This document shows, in pieces, positions 35,395-43,997 of a stretch of 64,000 bases of DNA (positions are counted from its first letter, which is position 1; each line of letters begins with the position of its first letter). Made by a program: the position numbers and the translations under genes. The DNA is from Halalkalicoccus sp. CGA53 (lineage in GTDB: Archaea > Halobacteriota > Halobacteria > Halobacteriales > Halalkalicoccaceae), in NCBI RefSeq assembly GCF_036429475.1, contig NZ_CP144125.1, positions 2,807,521 to 2,871,520 on the forward strand, in the 5' to 3' direction. The notes beneath the pieces are model-generated. The model had not been told where the DNA came from and did not search any database. It saw only the letters and a program-made list of their open reading frames with translations.

Positions 35395-35970
35395 GTGATC
35401 TCGAACCTCGCTGCCGGCAGTCGTGCGTTCACCAGCAACGCGTTTCTGATACCTGGCGACCGGACGGTTCTCGTCGACCCGGGGGCGAACTTCGACGTGG
35501 TCGGTCGACTGAGCGAGGATGTCGACCGACTCGACGCCGTCGTCCTCACGCACACCCACGAGGACCACGTCGGGAACGTGCCCAGGGTTCGCGAGGCGTT
35601 CGACGTCGACGTCTGGGGCTTCGATCCCAGCCACCCCGCCGTGGATCACCCGATCGACGACGGCGATCGGGTCGACCTCGGCGACGACACGTATCGCGCG
35701 TTACACACGCCCGGTCACAAGGACGACCACCTCTGTCTCTACGCCGAGAGCGAGGGAATCCTCTTCGCCGGCGACCTGATCTTCCAGAACGGCGGGTTCG
35801 GCCGGACCGACCTGCCGGAAGGTGATCGTCCGACGTTGCTCGAGAGTATCGACCGGGTTCACGAACTCGTCTCACCCTCGCTCTCTGAACTCCACCCCGG
35901 ACACGGGCCGAGCGTCACGACCGACGCCTTCTCGCACGTCGAACTCGCGAAACGGTCCGCACGGTTCTAG
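35395..35970 (+). CDS. MBL-fold metallohydrolase
   Basis: I chose the GTG at 35395 (191 residues). The metallo-beta-lactamase motifs are THTHEDHVGN near residue 52 (HxHxDH), a His after HTPGHKDDHL, LFAGDLIF with the metal-bridging Asp, and the last His in LHPGHGP. The beta-lactamase-like hydrolase fold of this size fits glyoxalase II-like or related thioester/lactone hydrolases. The substrate is unknown. Its stop overlaps the convergent DUF5827-like gene by four bases. Confidence 0.85.
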   Translation: MISNLAAGSRAFTSNAFLIPGDRTVLVDPGANFDVVGRLSEDVDRLDAVVLTHTHEDHVGNVPRVREAFDVDVWGFDPSHPAVDHPIDDGDRVDLGDDTYRALHTPGHKDDHLCLYAESEGILFAGDLIFQNGGFGRTDLPEGDRPTLLESIDRVHELVSPSLSELHPGHGPSVTTDAFSHVELAKRSARF

Positions 35971-36248
35971 TCGAGGTCCTCCTGCCGTTTCAACCCGTAG
36001 TAACCCGGTTCGTCCTCCGCTCTGGGCTCGCCGACGACGAGATCGTCGGCGTTCGCGACGATCCACGGGATCGCCCAGTCGACGAGCACGACCTCGGTCT
36101 CCGGGTCGATCTCGGTATGGGGGTCGAGCCCCTGGAGCAGTCGGGCGATCTCGCTTACGGTGTACATCTCCTCCGGCTCCAACAGCTCCTCGGCGGTGTA
36201 GAAGTCACACGGGTAGAGCGCGTCGAACTCGGCTTTCTCGGCGGGCAT
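35967..36248 (-). CDS. DUF5827-type small haloarchaeal protein
   Basis: A 93-residue acidic cytoplasmic protein. Segments such as ALYPCDFYTAEELLEPEEMY and VSEIARLLQGLDPH, then EVVLVDWAIPWIVANADDLV, match my recollection of the haloarchaea-specific DUF5827 family. No known function. It is read toward the MBL gene and away from the sod gene. Confidence 0.75.
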   Translation of the reverse strand: MPAEKAEFDALYPCDFYTAEELLEPEEMYTVSEIARLLQGLDPHTEIDPETEVVLVDWAIPWIVANADDLVVGEPRAEDEPGYYGLKRQEDLD

Positions 36249-36323
36249 GGTTCGCCTTACACGACGAACCGCCTAAAGCTCCCGCTGTTCGGCGAGCGCG
36301 AAAGAAACGGGTTAGATCTGGCC

Positions 36324-36935
36324 CTACTCGAAGTGATCGACGCACTTCTGGTACTCTTCTGCGACCGATTCCCAGTTGATCACGTCGAAGAAGCCCTCGA
36401 CGAAGCTGCCGCGGTCCGGGCCGTAGTCGTGGTAGTACGAGTGCTCCCAGACATCGCAGGCGAGGATCGGGTGAGCGCCCCACAGCGCGCCCTGGTCGTG
36501 CTTGTCGACCTTGAGGTTGCGAAGCTGCTTCGCGACCGGGTCGTAGACCAGCAGTGCCCAGCCGCCCGCCGCGGAGGCTGCGGCCTCGAACTCGCCCTTC
36601 CAGCCCTCGTAGGAGCCGAAGTCCTCCTCGATGCGGTCGGCGAGGTCGCCCTCCGGCTCGCCACCGCCGTCGGCGTGCATGTTCTCCCAGAACAGCGTGT
36701 GAAGGTAGTGGCCACAGCCGTTGTGGGTCACCGCCCCCATCGCGTTCGCCGACGATCCGAAGTCGCCCGACTCGCGGTTCTCCGCGAGCGTCTCCTCGGC
36801 GGAGTTGAGCCCGTTCACGTAGCTCTGGTGGTGCGTGTCGTGGTGCCACGTGACGACCTGTTCGGAGATCGATGGTTCGAGCGCGTCGTAGTCGTACGGT
36901 AGGTCCGGCAGTTCGGCGTGTGATTGCTCTGGCAT
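36324..36935 (-). CDS. sod: Superoxide dismutase (Mn/Fe type)
   Basis: The 203-residue enzyme has the four metal ligands: His in WHHDTHHQSYV, His in GHYLHTLFW, and Asp plus His in CDVWEHSYYHDY. DVWEHSYY is the Mn/Fe-SOD signature. The ATG at 36935 matches the family start. It removes superoxide in the cytoplasm. The neighbouring photolyase and this gene are both oxidative/light stress genes but are not in one operon. Confidence 0.96.
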   Translation of the reverse strand: MPEQSHAELPDLPYDYDALEPSISEQVVTWHHDTHHQSYVNGLNSAEETLAENRESGDFGSSANAMGAVTHNGCGHYLHTLFWENMHADGGGEPEGDLADRIEEDFGSYEGWKGEFEAAASAAGGWALLVYDPVAKQLRNLKVDKHDQGALWGAHPILACDVWEHSYYHDYGPDRGSFVEGFFDVINWESVAEEYQKCVDHFE

Positions 36936-37037
36936 GGTCAACCCTCCACCTCGACAATCGTCCGGCGGCCCCTTAACCGTTGAGGAGGGGGCGGGTTTCA
37001 CGTGTACTGACAGGTGTTGGCACGTCTGTCCCGGAGG

Positions 37038-38264
37038 TCAGATCGCACCCGAGTCCCGAAATCGTGCGATATCAGCGTCCTCGTACCCCATCTCGCGGAG
37101 CACCTCCTCGGTGTGCTCGCCGAGCAGTGGCGGGTGTCTTCGTACCTCCGTCGACGCGCCCGAGAAGTGCATCGGCACGCCCGGCAGGTCGATCGATCCA
37201 GCAGTCGGGTGCGAGACGGTCTGGCGCATCCCACGTGCTTCGACCTGTGGCGAGTCGAACACCCTCTCCAGATCGTTGACCGGCGTCGCCGGCACGTCGT
37301 GGTCGGCGAGGTGCTCGATCAGGCCCTCGACGGTGTAACTCCCGAAGACCGACTCGAGGATCGCCTCGAGCGCCTCGCGGTTCGCCACCCGATCGGCGTT
37401 CGTCGCGAACCGGTCGTCCTCCGCGAGCTCCTCGCGTCCGATAGCCACACAGAGCCGTCGCCAGATCGGCTCGCTCGCGGCGGCGACCACGACGTAGCCG
37501 TCTTCGGCCTCGAACGCCCGATACGGGACGATGTTCGGGTGTTTGCTCCCCATTCTCCCCGGCACCTCACCGGTCGCGAGGTACGAAGTCCCCATGTAGG
37601 TGAGCCAGGCGACCTGCCCGTCGAGCAGGCTCACGTCGATCTTCTGCCCCTCACCGGTTCCGATCTCGCGCTGGAAGAGCGCCGCGAGGATCGCCTGCGT
37701 GGCGTACATCCCCGCGCCGATGTCCGCGATGGCGACGCCGACGCGAACCGGCTCGCCGTTCTCTATACCCGTAATCGACATGAATCCGCCCTCGGCCTGG
37801 ATCGCCAGGTCGTACGCCGGCTCGTCCCGTTTCGGCCCCCACTCGCCGTACCCCGAGAGCTTCGCGTAGATCAGCCCCGGATTCTCCTCGGAGAGCGACT
37901 CGTAGCCCAGGCCCCACCGTTCTAAGGTCCCTACTCGAAAGTTCTCGACGAGCACGTCCGCCTCGCGTGCGAGGCGGCGGAAGACCTCCTGGCCCTCCTC
38001 CGTACCGAGATCGATCGTCACCGATCGCTTGTTCCGGTTGACGCTCAGGTAGTAGGTGCTCTCGTCGCTCTCGCCGTAGGTCGGCGGATGCCACCCGCGG
38101 GTCTGGTCGCCCTCGCCCGGGCGCTCGACCTTGATCACGTCCGCGCCGAGATCGCCGAGCTGCATCGTGCAGAACGGTCCGACGAGCACCCGGGAGGCGT
38201 CGAGGACCGTGATCCCGGAAAGCGGGCCAGTCTCGCTGCCCGGCTCGCGTGCCTCGCCGACCAT
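37038..38264 (-). CDS. CoA-transferase family III (CaiB/BaiF type)
   Basis: This 408-residue protein starts with GITVLDASRVLVGPFCTMQLGDLGADV, typical of class III CoA-transferases. It has NRNKRSVTIDLGTEEG, the block LVENFRVGTLERWGLGYE, and the catalytic Asp region SLLDGQVAWL near residue 210. The family moves CoA between carboxylic acids (formyl-CoA, carnitine, benzylsuccinate types), and the substrate is not evident. It starts directly after the phr stop, in one minus-strand unit. Confidence 0.92.
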   Translation of the reverse strand: MVGEAREPGSETGPLSGITVLDASRVLVGPFCTMQLGDLGADVIKVERPGEGDQTRGWHPPTYGESDESTYYLSVNRNKRSVTIDLGTEEGQEVFRRLAREADVLVENFRVGTLERWGLGYESLSEENPGLIYAKLSGYGEWGPKRDEPAYDLAIQAEGGFMSITGIENGEPVRVGVAIADIGAGMYATQAILAALFQREIGTGEGQKIDVSLLDGQVAWLTYMGTSYLATGEVPGRMGSKHPNIVPYRAFEAEDGYVVVAAASEPIWRRLCVAIGREELAEDDRFATNADRVANREALEAILESVFGSYTVEGLIEHLADHDVPATPVNDLERVFDSPQVEARGMRQTVSHPTAGSIDLPGVPMHFSGASTEVRRHPPLLGEHTEEVLREMGYEDADIARFRDSGAI

Positions 38265-39647
38265 CTACGCCTCCCCCCGTGCGCGTTCGAACATCGCGAT
38301 CGCCTCCTCCCGGCGTTTCGCGTGGTCGACGATCGGGGCAGGGTACTCCGGAGCCGCCTCCTCGCGTTCGTCCTCGTCCAGCTCGTGCCAGGAGTGGATC
38401 GTCCCCGGGTCGACGTCCGCCAGTTCGAGTACGTAGGAGGTGATGTACTCCGCGTCGGGGTCGTAGCGTTCGCCCTGGGTCATCGGGTTGAACACCCTGA
38501 AGTACGGCTGGGCGTCGGTACCGGTGGACGCCGCCCACTGCCAGCCGCCGTTGTCGTTGCCGGTGTCGTGGTCGACGAGCAGCTCCCTGAAGTGCGCATA
38601 GCCCTCCCGCCAGTCGATCATGAGGTCCTTCGTCAGAAAGGAGGCGACGATCATCCGGAGTCTGTTGTGCATGTACGATTCGGTTTTCAGCTGGCGCATC
38701 CCGGCGTCGACGATCGGGTAGCCCGTCTCGCCGGCCTTCCAGGCGGCCAGCCCTTCGCCATCGTTGCGCCACTCGATCCCGTTCGAGTACTCCCTGTAGT
38801 TCTCCGTGACGACGTGGGGGTGGTAAGCGAGCACCTGCGTGTAGAACTCCCGCCAGGCGAGCTGAGACTGGAACTCGGAGACCGACTCGCGTTCCTCGTC
38901 GGTCTCGGCGGCCGCTTTCGCCGCCTCGGTCGCCTCCCAGGTTCGTCGAACGCCGATCGTCCCGAACTTCAGGTGCGGTGACAGCCGCGAGGTACACCCG
39001 CGCACCGGGTAGTCGTGGTCCTCGGCGTAGCGGTAGATCGGACCGTCACAGAACGCAGAGAGGAGGTCCTCGGCGGCCTCCGTGCTCGCCTCCGGCACCG
39101 ACCCCGCCGGCTCGTCGAACCCGAGGTCCGAGACCGTCGGGATCTCTCCGTCGCCGTCCGCGATCTCCGTGGGGGGTGAGACCGGGTCGGCCTTCTCCCG
39201 ATCGCGCCACTTCTTCCAGAAGTAGGTGTAGACCGAGTACGGGTCGCCGTCGTTGGTCAGCACGGTTCCGGGCTCGTGGTGGACCGCGTCGTGGTAGGCC
39301 CCGTGATCGATTCCCTCCTCGTCGAGGGCAGCGCGGACCGCCTCGTCCCGCTCCCGCGCGAGCCCGGAGTAGTCCTCGTTCCAGACGACCCGGTCGACGT
39401 CGAAAACCACCGCGAGATCCGCGATGGTAGTCGAGGGATCACCGCGTTCGACAAGCAGGTCGCCACCCAGGTCGCGGTAGGCCTCGCGAAGCGACGAGAG
39501 CGCGTCGAGCATGAACGCCACCCGTGGAGCACCGGCGTGTTCTAACACCGCGTCGTCGAGGACGAAGGCCGGGAGGGCCTCCCCGCAGGCGGCGAGCGCC
39601 AGGTTGTCGGCGACGCGGAGGTCCCGTCGGTGCCAGCAGAGCTGCAT
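38265..39647 (-). CDS. phr: Deoxyribodipyrimidine photolyase (class I CPD type)
   Basis: The 460-residue protein has an N-terminal alpha/beta antenna-chromophore domain (LCWHRRDLRVADNLAL) and a C-terminal helical FAD domain. The FAD domain has SRLSPHLKFGTIGVR, QLAWREFYTQVL, and the signature DAGMRQLKTESYMHNRLRM, ending with DLMIDWREG and DTGNDNGGWQW. It repairs UV pyrimidine dimers with light. NDNGGWQWAASTG points to a CPD photolyase, not a cryptochrome. The ATG at 39647 matches the family start. It is read divergently from the VKOR-like gene. Confidence 0.93.
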   Translation of the reverse strand: MQLCWHRRDLRVADNLALAACGEALPAFVLDDAVLEHAGAPRVAFMLDALSSLREAYRDLGGDLLVERGDPSTTIADLAVVFDVDRVVWNEDYSGLARERDEAVRAALDEEGIDHGAYHDAVHHEPGTVLTNDGDPYSVYTYFWKKWRDREKADPVSPPTEIADGDGEIPTVSDLGFDEPAGSVPEASTEAAEDLLSAFCDGPIYRYAEDHDYPVRGCTSRLSPHLKFGTIGVRRTWEATEAAKAAAETDEERESVSEFQSQLAWREFYTQVLAYHPHVVTENYREYSNGIEWRNDGEGLAAWKAGETGYPIVDAGMRQLKTESYMHNRLRMIVASFLTKDLMIDWREGYAHFRELLVDHDTGNDNGGWQWAASTGTDAQPYFRVFNPMTQGERYDPDAEYITSYVLELADVDPGTIHSWHELDEDEREEAAPEYPAPIVDHAKRREEAIAMFERARGEA

Positions 39648-39763
39648 AGGGCCACTTGGACCGACCGGGGCGTGAACGTACCGCTCCGACGCTACCGGCG
39701 GCGGACCCTCGGCACAGGAGAGAAGCCACCATCGGTTGTTCGTTAAATTGGGTTGAGTACGCA

Positions 39764-39772
39764 ATACTTATC
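39764..39772 (+). promoter_or_regulatory. TATA box of the VKOR-like gene
   Basis: ATACTTATC lies 27-35 bases before the ATG at 39799. Confidence 0.5.
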
Positions 39773-39798
39773 GCGCCTCACCCACTCCGTCTACCTGC

Positions 39799-40419
39799 AT
39801 GGTAACCGAATCCGTCACCACTCGTCCACACGAACCCGACTGGGGCTACGCCGACCGGGTCGCGACGCTGTTCGGCCTCTTCACGGCCGTCGCGGCGGTC
39901 GGCTGGCTCGTGAGCGTCTTCCTCACCGGGATCCACATCTGGGCGCTCCCGTTGCCGGCGGGAGTCGAACCGAGCGGGAGCATGCTCGTGATCACGAGCG
40001 AGTACGCCTACCTCTTCGGCGTGCCGCTCGCGCTGTTCGGGGCGTTCTACTACCTGACGACGATCGCTCTGGCCGGGTTGTGGTTCGAGACCCGTCACCC
40101 GTTCCTCGTGAAACTGCTCACCCCGGTCACCGCGAGCGGCGTGTTCGCATCGGCAGTCTTCGTCTACCTCCAGATCGGCGTGATCGGGGCGATCTGTCCG
40201 TTCTGCATGGTCTCCGCCGCGGCGACGGCGACCCTGTTCGGCCTCGAACTCGCGATCCTCCGGACGAGTACTCTCCCGCCCACGAGGGAGCTGCTCGTCG
40301 ACCCCGCTGCGATCGTTCGAAACGGGTCTCTTACCTGGCTCGTGATGCTCGTCGCCGTCGGAACGCTCTCGGTCGTCGCGTTCTACGCAGTGACGCTCGC
40401 TCCCGTCCCCGGTGCCTGA
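39799..40419 (+). CDS. Vitamin K epoxide reductase-like membrane protein
   Basis: A 206-residue protein with five hydrophobic segments. The fourth contains the redox motif CPFC (GAICPFCMVSAAATATLFGLE by its position), and EYAYLFGVPLALFGAFYYL resembles the VKOR loop-TM2 block. The two loop cysteines that relay electrons in standard VKOR are absent: these are the only two cysteines in the protein. It may reduce quinone and help disulfide formation through a partner. It stands alone. Confidence 0.8.
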   Translation: MVTESVTTRPHEPDWGYADRVATLFGLFTAVAAVGWLVSVFLTGIHIWALPLPAGVEPSGSMLVITSEYAYLFGVPLALFGAFYYLTTIALAGLWFETRHPFLVKLLTPVTASGVFASAVFVYLQIGVIGAICPFCMVSAAATATLFGLELAILRTSTLPPTRELLVDPAAIVRNGSLTWLVMLVAVGTLSVVAFYAVTLAPVPGA

Positions 40420-40510
40420 TCCCAGCCACAGTATTGTAATTAAAGTTCAATTCTATCCATTTCTGTGACTCCCGGAGGTCGGTATCGTCGCGAGCGATTA
40501 CCCCCGTAGC

Positions 40511-41178
40511 TCAAGCGAGCAGTCCGTCGTCCGCCTCGACCATGTAGAGCGTGCGCGCGGTGACGTTCACCGCGTGGTCGCCGATTCGTTCGAGGTCCCG
40601 GATCGTGAGGAAGAGCCGCGAGACGTCGGCCAGCAGGCTCTCCGCCGACTCGTCGGAACCCCGTTCCGCGAGCAGGTCGCGAACGACGATCCCGTTGGCT
40701 TCCTCGCAGAGACGGTCGATCTCCGCGTCGCACTCGGCGACCGCGTAGCAGGCCTCGGCGTCCTCCTCCGCGGAGGCGACCACCGCCTCGCGGACCATCG
40801 CGAGCGCGTGTCTCCCGATCGTCCCGGCGTCGACCTCGGGGTACGCGTGGCGCTCTCCCCGGATGGCGTAGGTAGCGAGGTTCGCCGCGAGGTCGCCGAC
40901 CCGTTCGAGGTCCGTGCTGATCTTGAACGTCGCGACGACGAACAGGAGGTCGCCTGCGACCGGCTGCTGACGGGCGATCAGTTCGGTACAGCGACCTTCG
41001 ATCTCGAGATAGTGTTCGTTGATCTCGTCGTCGCCATCGATCCTCGCTGTGCGAGCCCCTCGTCACGCTCTTCGAGGGCGTTGAGTGCGCGCTGGAGCGC
41101 CTCGCAGACCAGGTCGCTCATCGCCAGCAGCTCCTCGCGTAAGGCACGCAGCTGCGCGCGGTACGCGAAGCGGCTCAT
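40511..41178 (-). pseudogene. phoU: PhoU-family phosphate regulator, frameshifted
   Basis: The 5' part (ATG at 41178) codes MSRFAYRAQLRALREELLAM and LVCEALQRALNALEERDEGLAQR, then runs into foreign sequence and a stop. In the next frame, from about position 41038, the PhoU sequence continues: IDGDDEINEHYLEIEG, LERVGDLAANLATYAI, and near the end LERIGDHAVNVTARTLYMVE. The total is one base short of a whole reading frame, consistent with a single-base deletion near 41040. The two PhoU three-helix repeats are intact otherwise. Either a true mutation or a sequencing error. It follows pstB by four bases as the last pst gene. Confidence 0.88.
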
Positions 41179-41182
41179 CGAC

Positions 41183-42007
41183 TCACCCGAACTTGCCGGT
41201 GATGTAGTCTTCGACCTCCTGGTTCGCCGGGTTCTCGAAGATCGTCGTCGTGTCGTCGAACTCGACGAGTTCGCCGCCGGTGAGGAACACGGCCGTTTTA
41301 TCCGAAATTCGGGCGGCCTGCTGCATGTTGTGCGTGACGATCACGACGGTGTACTCGCGTGCGAGTTCGGCGATCAGGTCCTCGATCTTCGACGCCGCGA
41401 CCGGGTCGAGTGCGCTCGTCGGCTCGTCCATCAGGACTACCTCCGGATCGGGCGCGATGGCGCGGGCGATGCAGAGGCGTTGCTGCTGCCCGCCGGAGAG
41501 ATCGAGTCCGGAGGAGTCGAGTTTACCCTCGACTTCGCTCCAGAGGGCGGCACCTCGAAGGGCTCGTTCGACGTCGTCGTCGGTCGCGGGCTTGCCCTGA
41601 ACCTTCAGCCCGTAGGCGACGTTGTCCCGGATCGACTTCGGGAAGGGGTTGGGTTTCTGGAACACCTGCCCGATCTTCCGACGGAGCGCCACCGGGTCGA
41701 CGTCGTCATCGTAGACGTTCTTGCCCCGAAATCGGAGATCGCCCTCGACGCGACAGACCTCGATCTGGTCGTTCATCCGGTTGATACACCGCAGGAACGT
41801 CGATTTCCCACAGCCCGACGGGCCGATGATCGCGGTGACCTTCTTCTCGGGGATCTCGATCGAGACATCCAGGAGCGCCTGCTCCTCGCCGTAGTAGACG
41901 TCGAGGTCGGCCGCCTCCAGGATCGTCTCGTCGGCCCGCGCCGATCGCTCGGTCTCCCTGCTCGTTACCTCCGTCGAGATCAGCCGTTCGTTCTCTCCTG
42001 TTGCCAT
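41183..42007 (-). CDS. pstB: Phosphate ABC transporter ATPase PstB
   Basis: The 274-residue ATPase has Walker A (GPSGCGKST), [10 protein letters not shown], the Q-loop [10 protein letters not shown], signature [14 protein letters not shown], Walker B ([13 protein letters not shown]) and [13 protein letters not shown]. These are PstB-specific. The N-terminal 25 residues are an acidic haloarchaeal extension. It is followed by phoU (four bases) and preceded by pstA. Confidence 0.97.
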   Translation of the reverse strand: MATGENERLISTEVTSRETERSARADETILEAADLDVYYGEEQALLDVSIEIPEKKVTAIIGPSGCGKSTFLRCINRMNDQIEVCRVEGDLRFRGKNVYDDDVDPVALRRKIGQVFQKPNPFPKSIRDNVAYGLKVQGKPATDDDVERALRGAALWSEVEGKLDSSGLDLSGGQQQRLCIARAIAPDPEVVLMDEPTSALDPVAASKIEDLIAELAREYTVVIVTHNMQQAARISDKTAVFLTGGELVEFDDTTTIFENPANQEVEDYITGKFG

Positions 42008-42008
42008 G

Positions 42009-42908
42009 TCAGAGCCTCGTTTCGTATCTGTTTCGGACGAAGAAGGCGACGCCGTACATCCCGACCAGGATCGTCAGCAGGACGAGGATGCCGAGCGCCG
42101 CCAGGTTGTGGAACTCGGTGACCGGGCGGAACGCCCAGTAGTAGATCATCGTCGGCATCGACCCGAACAGCGAGAACGGGTCGGGCGTCTGCCGTGCCTG
42201 GAGCACCGCCCCGACCATGATCAGCGGCGCCGTCTCGCCGATCGCCCGGGCGAGCGCGAGGATCGTCCCGGTGACGATCCCGGGCAGGGCAGCCGGGAAC
42301 ACGACGCCCCGGACCGTCTGCCACCGGGTCGCCCCCGTCGCGAGCGAGCCGTCGCGCATCCCGCTCGGGACGGCACGCAACGACTCCTGGCTCGCGACGA
42401 TGACGATCGGAACGACCAGCAGCGCGAGCGCGATCGAGCCGGCGAGCAGGATCGAGCCCAGCCGGAGCCCGTTGACGAACACCCCGAGCGCCAACAGCCC
42501 GTAGACGACCGACGGCACCCCCGCGAGGTTCGTCAAGTTCGCCTCGACCAGGCGGACGATCCGGTTGTTCGGCGCGTACTCCTCCAGGTAGGTCGCGGTG
42601 GAGACCCCGAGGAAAAAGGAGAATACCAGTGTCAGGAGGACGAGCCAGACCGAGCCGATGATCGCGGGCAAGAAGCCTGCCTGTTCCCAGTCGCGGGAGG
42701 CACCGCTGGCGAGGAAGGTGGTGACGTCGATGCCGTGGACGAGCAGCCCCACCGCGGTCTCGAACAGGACATCGAAGACGAGCAGCCCGAGCATCACCAC
42801 ACCGAAGACCGACGCGAGGAACAGCGTCGCGTGGAAGAGGAACTCCTTTCGTTTCACCCACGTCAGATCGATCTCCGAGAGGACCCCCGAGTCGGTATCG
42901 GTGCTCAT
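42009..42908 (-). CDS. pstA: Phosphate ABC transporter permease PstA
   Basis: A 299-residue permease with six membrane spans. The PstA core is [17 protein letters not shown], and the coupling loop is [22 protein letters not shown], followed by [18 protein letters not shown] prefer the ATG at 42908 over one four codons earlier. It ends one base before pstB. Confidence 0.95.
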   Translation of the reverse strand: MSTDTDSGVLSEIDLTWVKRKEFLFHATLFLASVFGVVMLGLLVFDVLFETAVGLLVHGIDVTTFLASGASRDWEQAGFLPAIIGSVWLVLLTLVFSFFLGVSTATYLEEYAPNNRIVRLVEANLTNLAGVPSVVYGLLALGVFVNGLRLGSILLAGSIALALLVVPIVIVASQESLRAVPSGMRDGSLATGATRWQTVRGVVFPAALPGIVTGTILALARAIGETAPLIMVGAVLQARQTPDPFSLFGSMPTMIYYWAFRPVTEFHNLAALGILVLLTILVGMYGVAFFVRNRYETRL

Positions 42909-42963
42909 CGGATCCCCCAACCGGTCGGGTCGGAGCCGGCGAACCCCGGCAGTACGACGGGGC

Positions 42964-43983
42964 TCACTGGTAGACCTCCCGATACCGCCGCTTGATATAG
43001 TCGTTAATCAGGTTCGCGACGAGCGTCATCAGGAAGAGCACCAGCCCGACGGCGAAGAGACTCTGATACGTGACCGAACCGACGCTCGCCGTCGAGCGCA
43101 TCGTCGTCACCATGTACGCGGTCATCGTCTGGACCTCCGCGAGCGGGCTGGCAACGAACGTCGCCGTCGCACCCGCCGCGAGGGTGACCGCCATCGTCTC
43201 GCCGATCGCGCGGCTCACCGCGAGGATGTAGGAGGCGAACACGCCCGAGATCGACGCGGGGAGGACGACGCTCGTCGACACCTCGTACTTCGAGGCGCCG
43301 AGCGCGTACGCGCCGTCTCGCAGGTCGTCCGGGACCGCCTGCATCGCGTCCTCGGAGATCGAGGCGACCATCGGGATCGTCATGATCCCGACGACGACCA
43401 TCGCCGACAGCGCGTTGTTCCGACCGATGGAGATACCGAACATCTCCAAGACGGACCGGAGCAACACCGGCGTGACGAACGAGACCGCAAAGAAGCCGTA
43501 GACGATCGTCGGCACCCCCGCGAGCACCTCGAGCGTCGGCTTGAGGTACCTCCTCGTACGCGCGCTCGCGTACTCCGAGAGGTAGAGCGCCGCCGCGGTC
43601 CCGATCGGAATGGCGACGAACGCGGCACCGACGGTGATCAACAGCGTCGCCGAGATCAGCGTCGGGATGCCGAACCGCGGGTCGTCGGCGTGCGAGGGCC
43701 GCCACTCGGTGTCGAAGAAGAACTCGCCGAACGTCACCCGCTGAGTCAACCCCTCGGCGCTCAGCCCCGCCAGCGAGTAAAGGAGCCACTGCGAGAACGT
43801 GGCGTCGAAAAAGAAGCCCCAGGTGTTGTCGAACAGCACGACGAAGATCGCGATCGTCGTCAGCACCGTGATCGACGTGCAGCCGAAGAGGAGCCGGCGG
43901 ATCAGCCGATCGCGTCGCTGATCGGCGGCCGCGACGTCGCCGGTGATCCCAGGGCCGGGGTCGGTGGTGGTGTCCGTGCTCAT
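42964..43983 (-). CDS. pstC: Phosphate ABC transporter permease PstC
   Basis: A 339-residue permease. PstC features are LEVLAGVPTIVYGFFAVSFV, YALGASKYEVSTSVVLPASI in the coupling loop, and AVSRAIGETMAVTLAAGA. About six or seven spans, plus an extracytoplasmic loop of about 60 residues after the first span (around GLTQRVTFGEFFF). It begins 14 bases after the pstS stop. Confidence 0.95.
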   Translation of the reverse strand: MSTDTTTDPGPGITGDVAAADQRRDRLIRRLLFGCTSITVLTTIAIFVVLFDNTWGFFFDATFSQWLLYSLAGLSAEGLTQRVTFGEFFFDTEWRPSHADDPRFGIPTLISATLLITVGAAFVAIPIGTAAALYLSEYASARTRRYLKPTLEVLAGVPTIVYGFFAVSFVTPVLLRSVLEMFGISIGRNNALSAMVVVGIMTIPMVASISEDAMQAVPDDLRDGAYALGASKYEVSTSVVLPASISGVFASYILAVSRAIGETMAVTLAAGATATFVASPLAEVQTMTAYMVTTMRSTASVGSVTYQSLFAVGLVLFLMTLVANLINDYIKRRYREVYQ

Positions 43984-43997
43984 CTAGATCCGACTCT

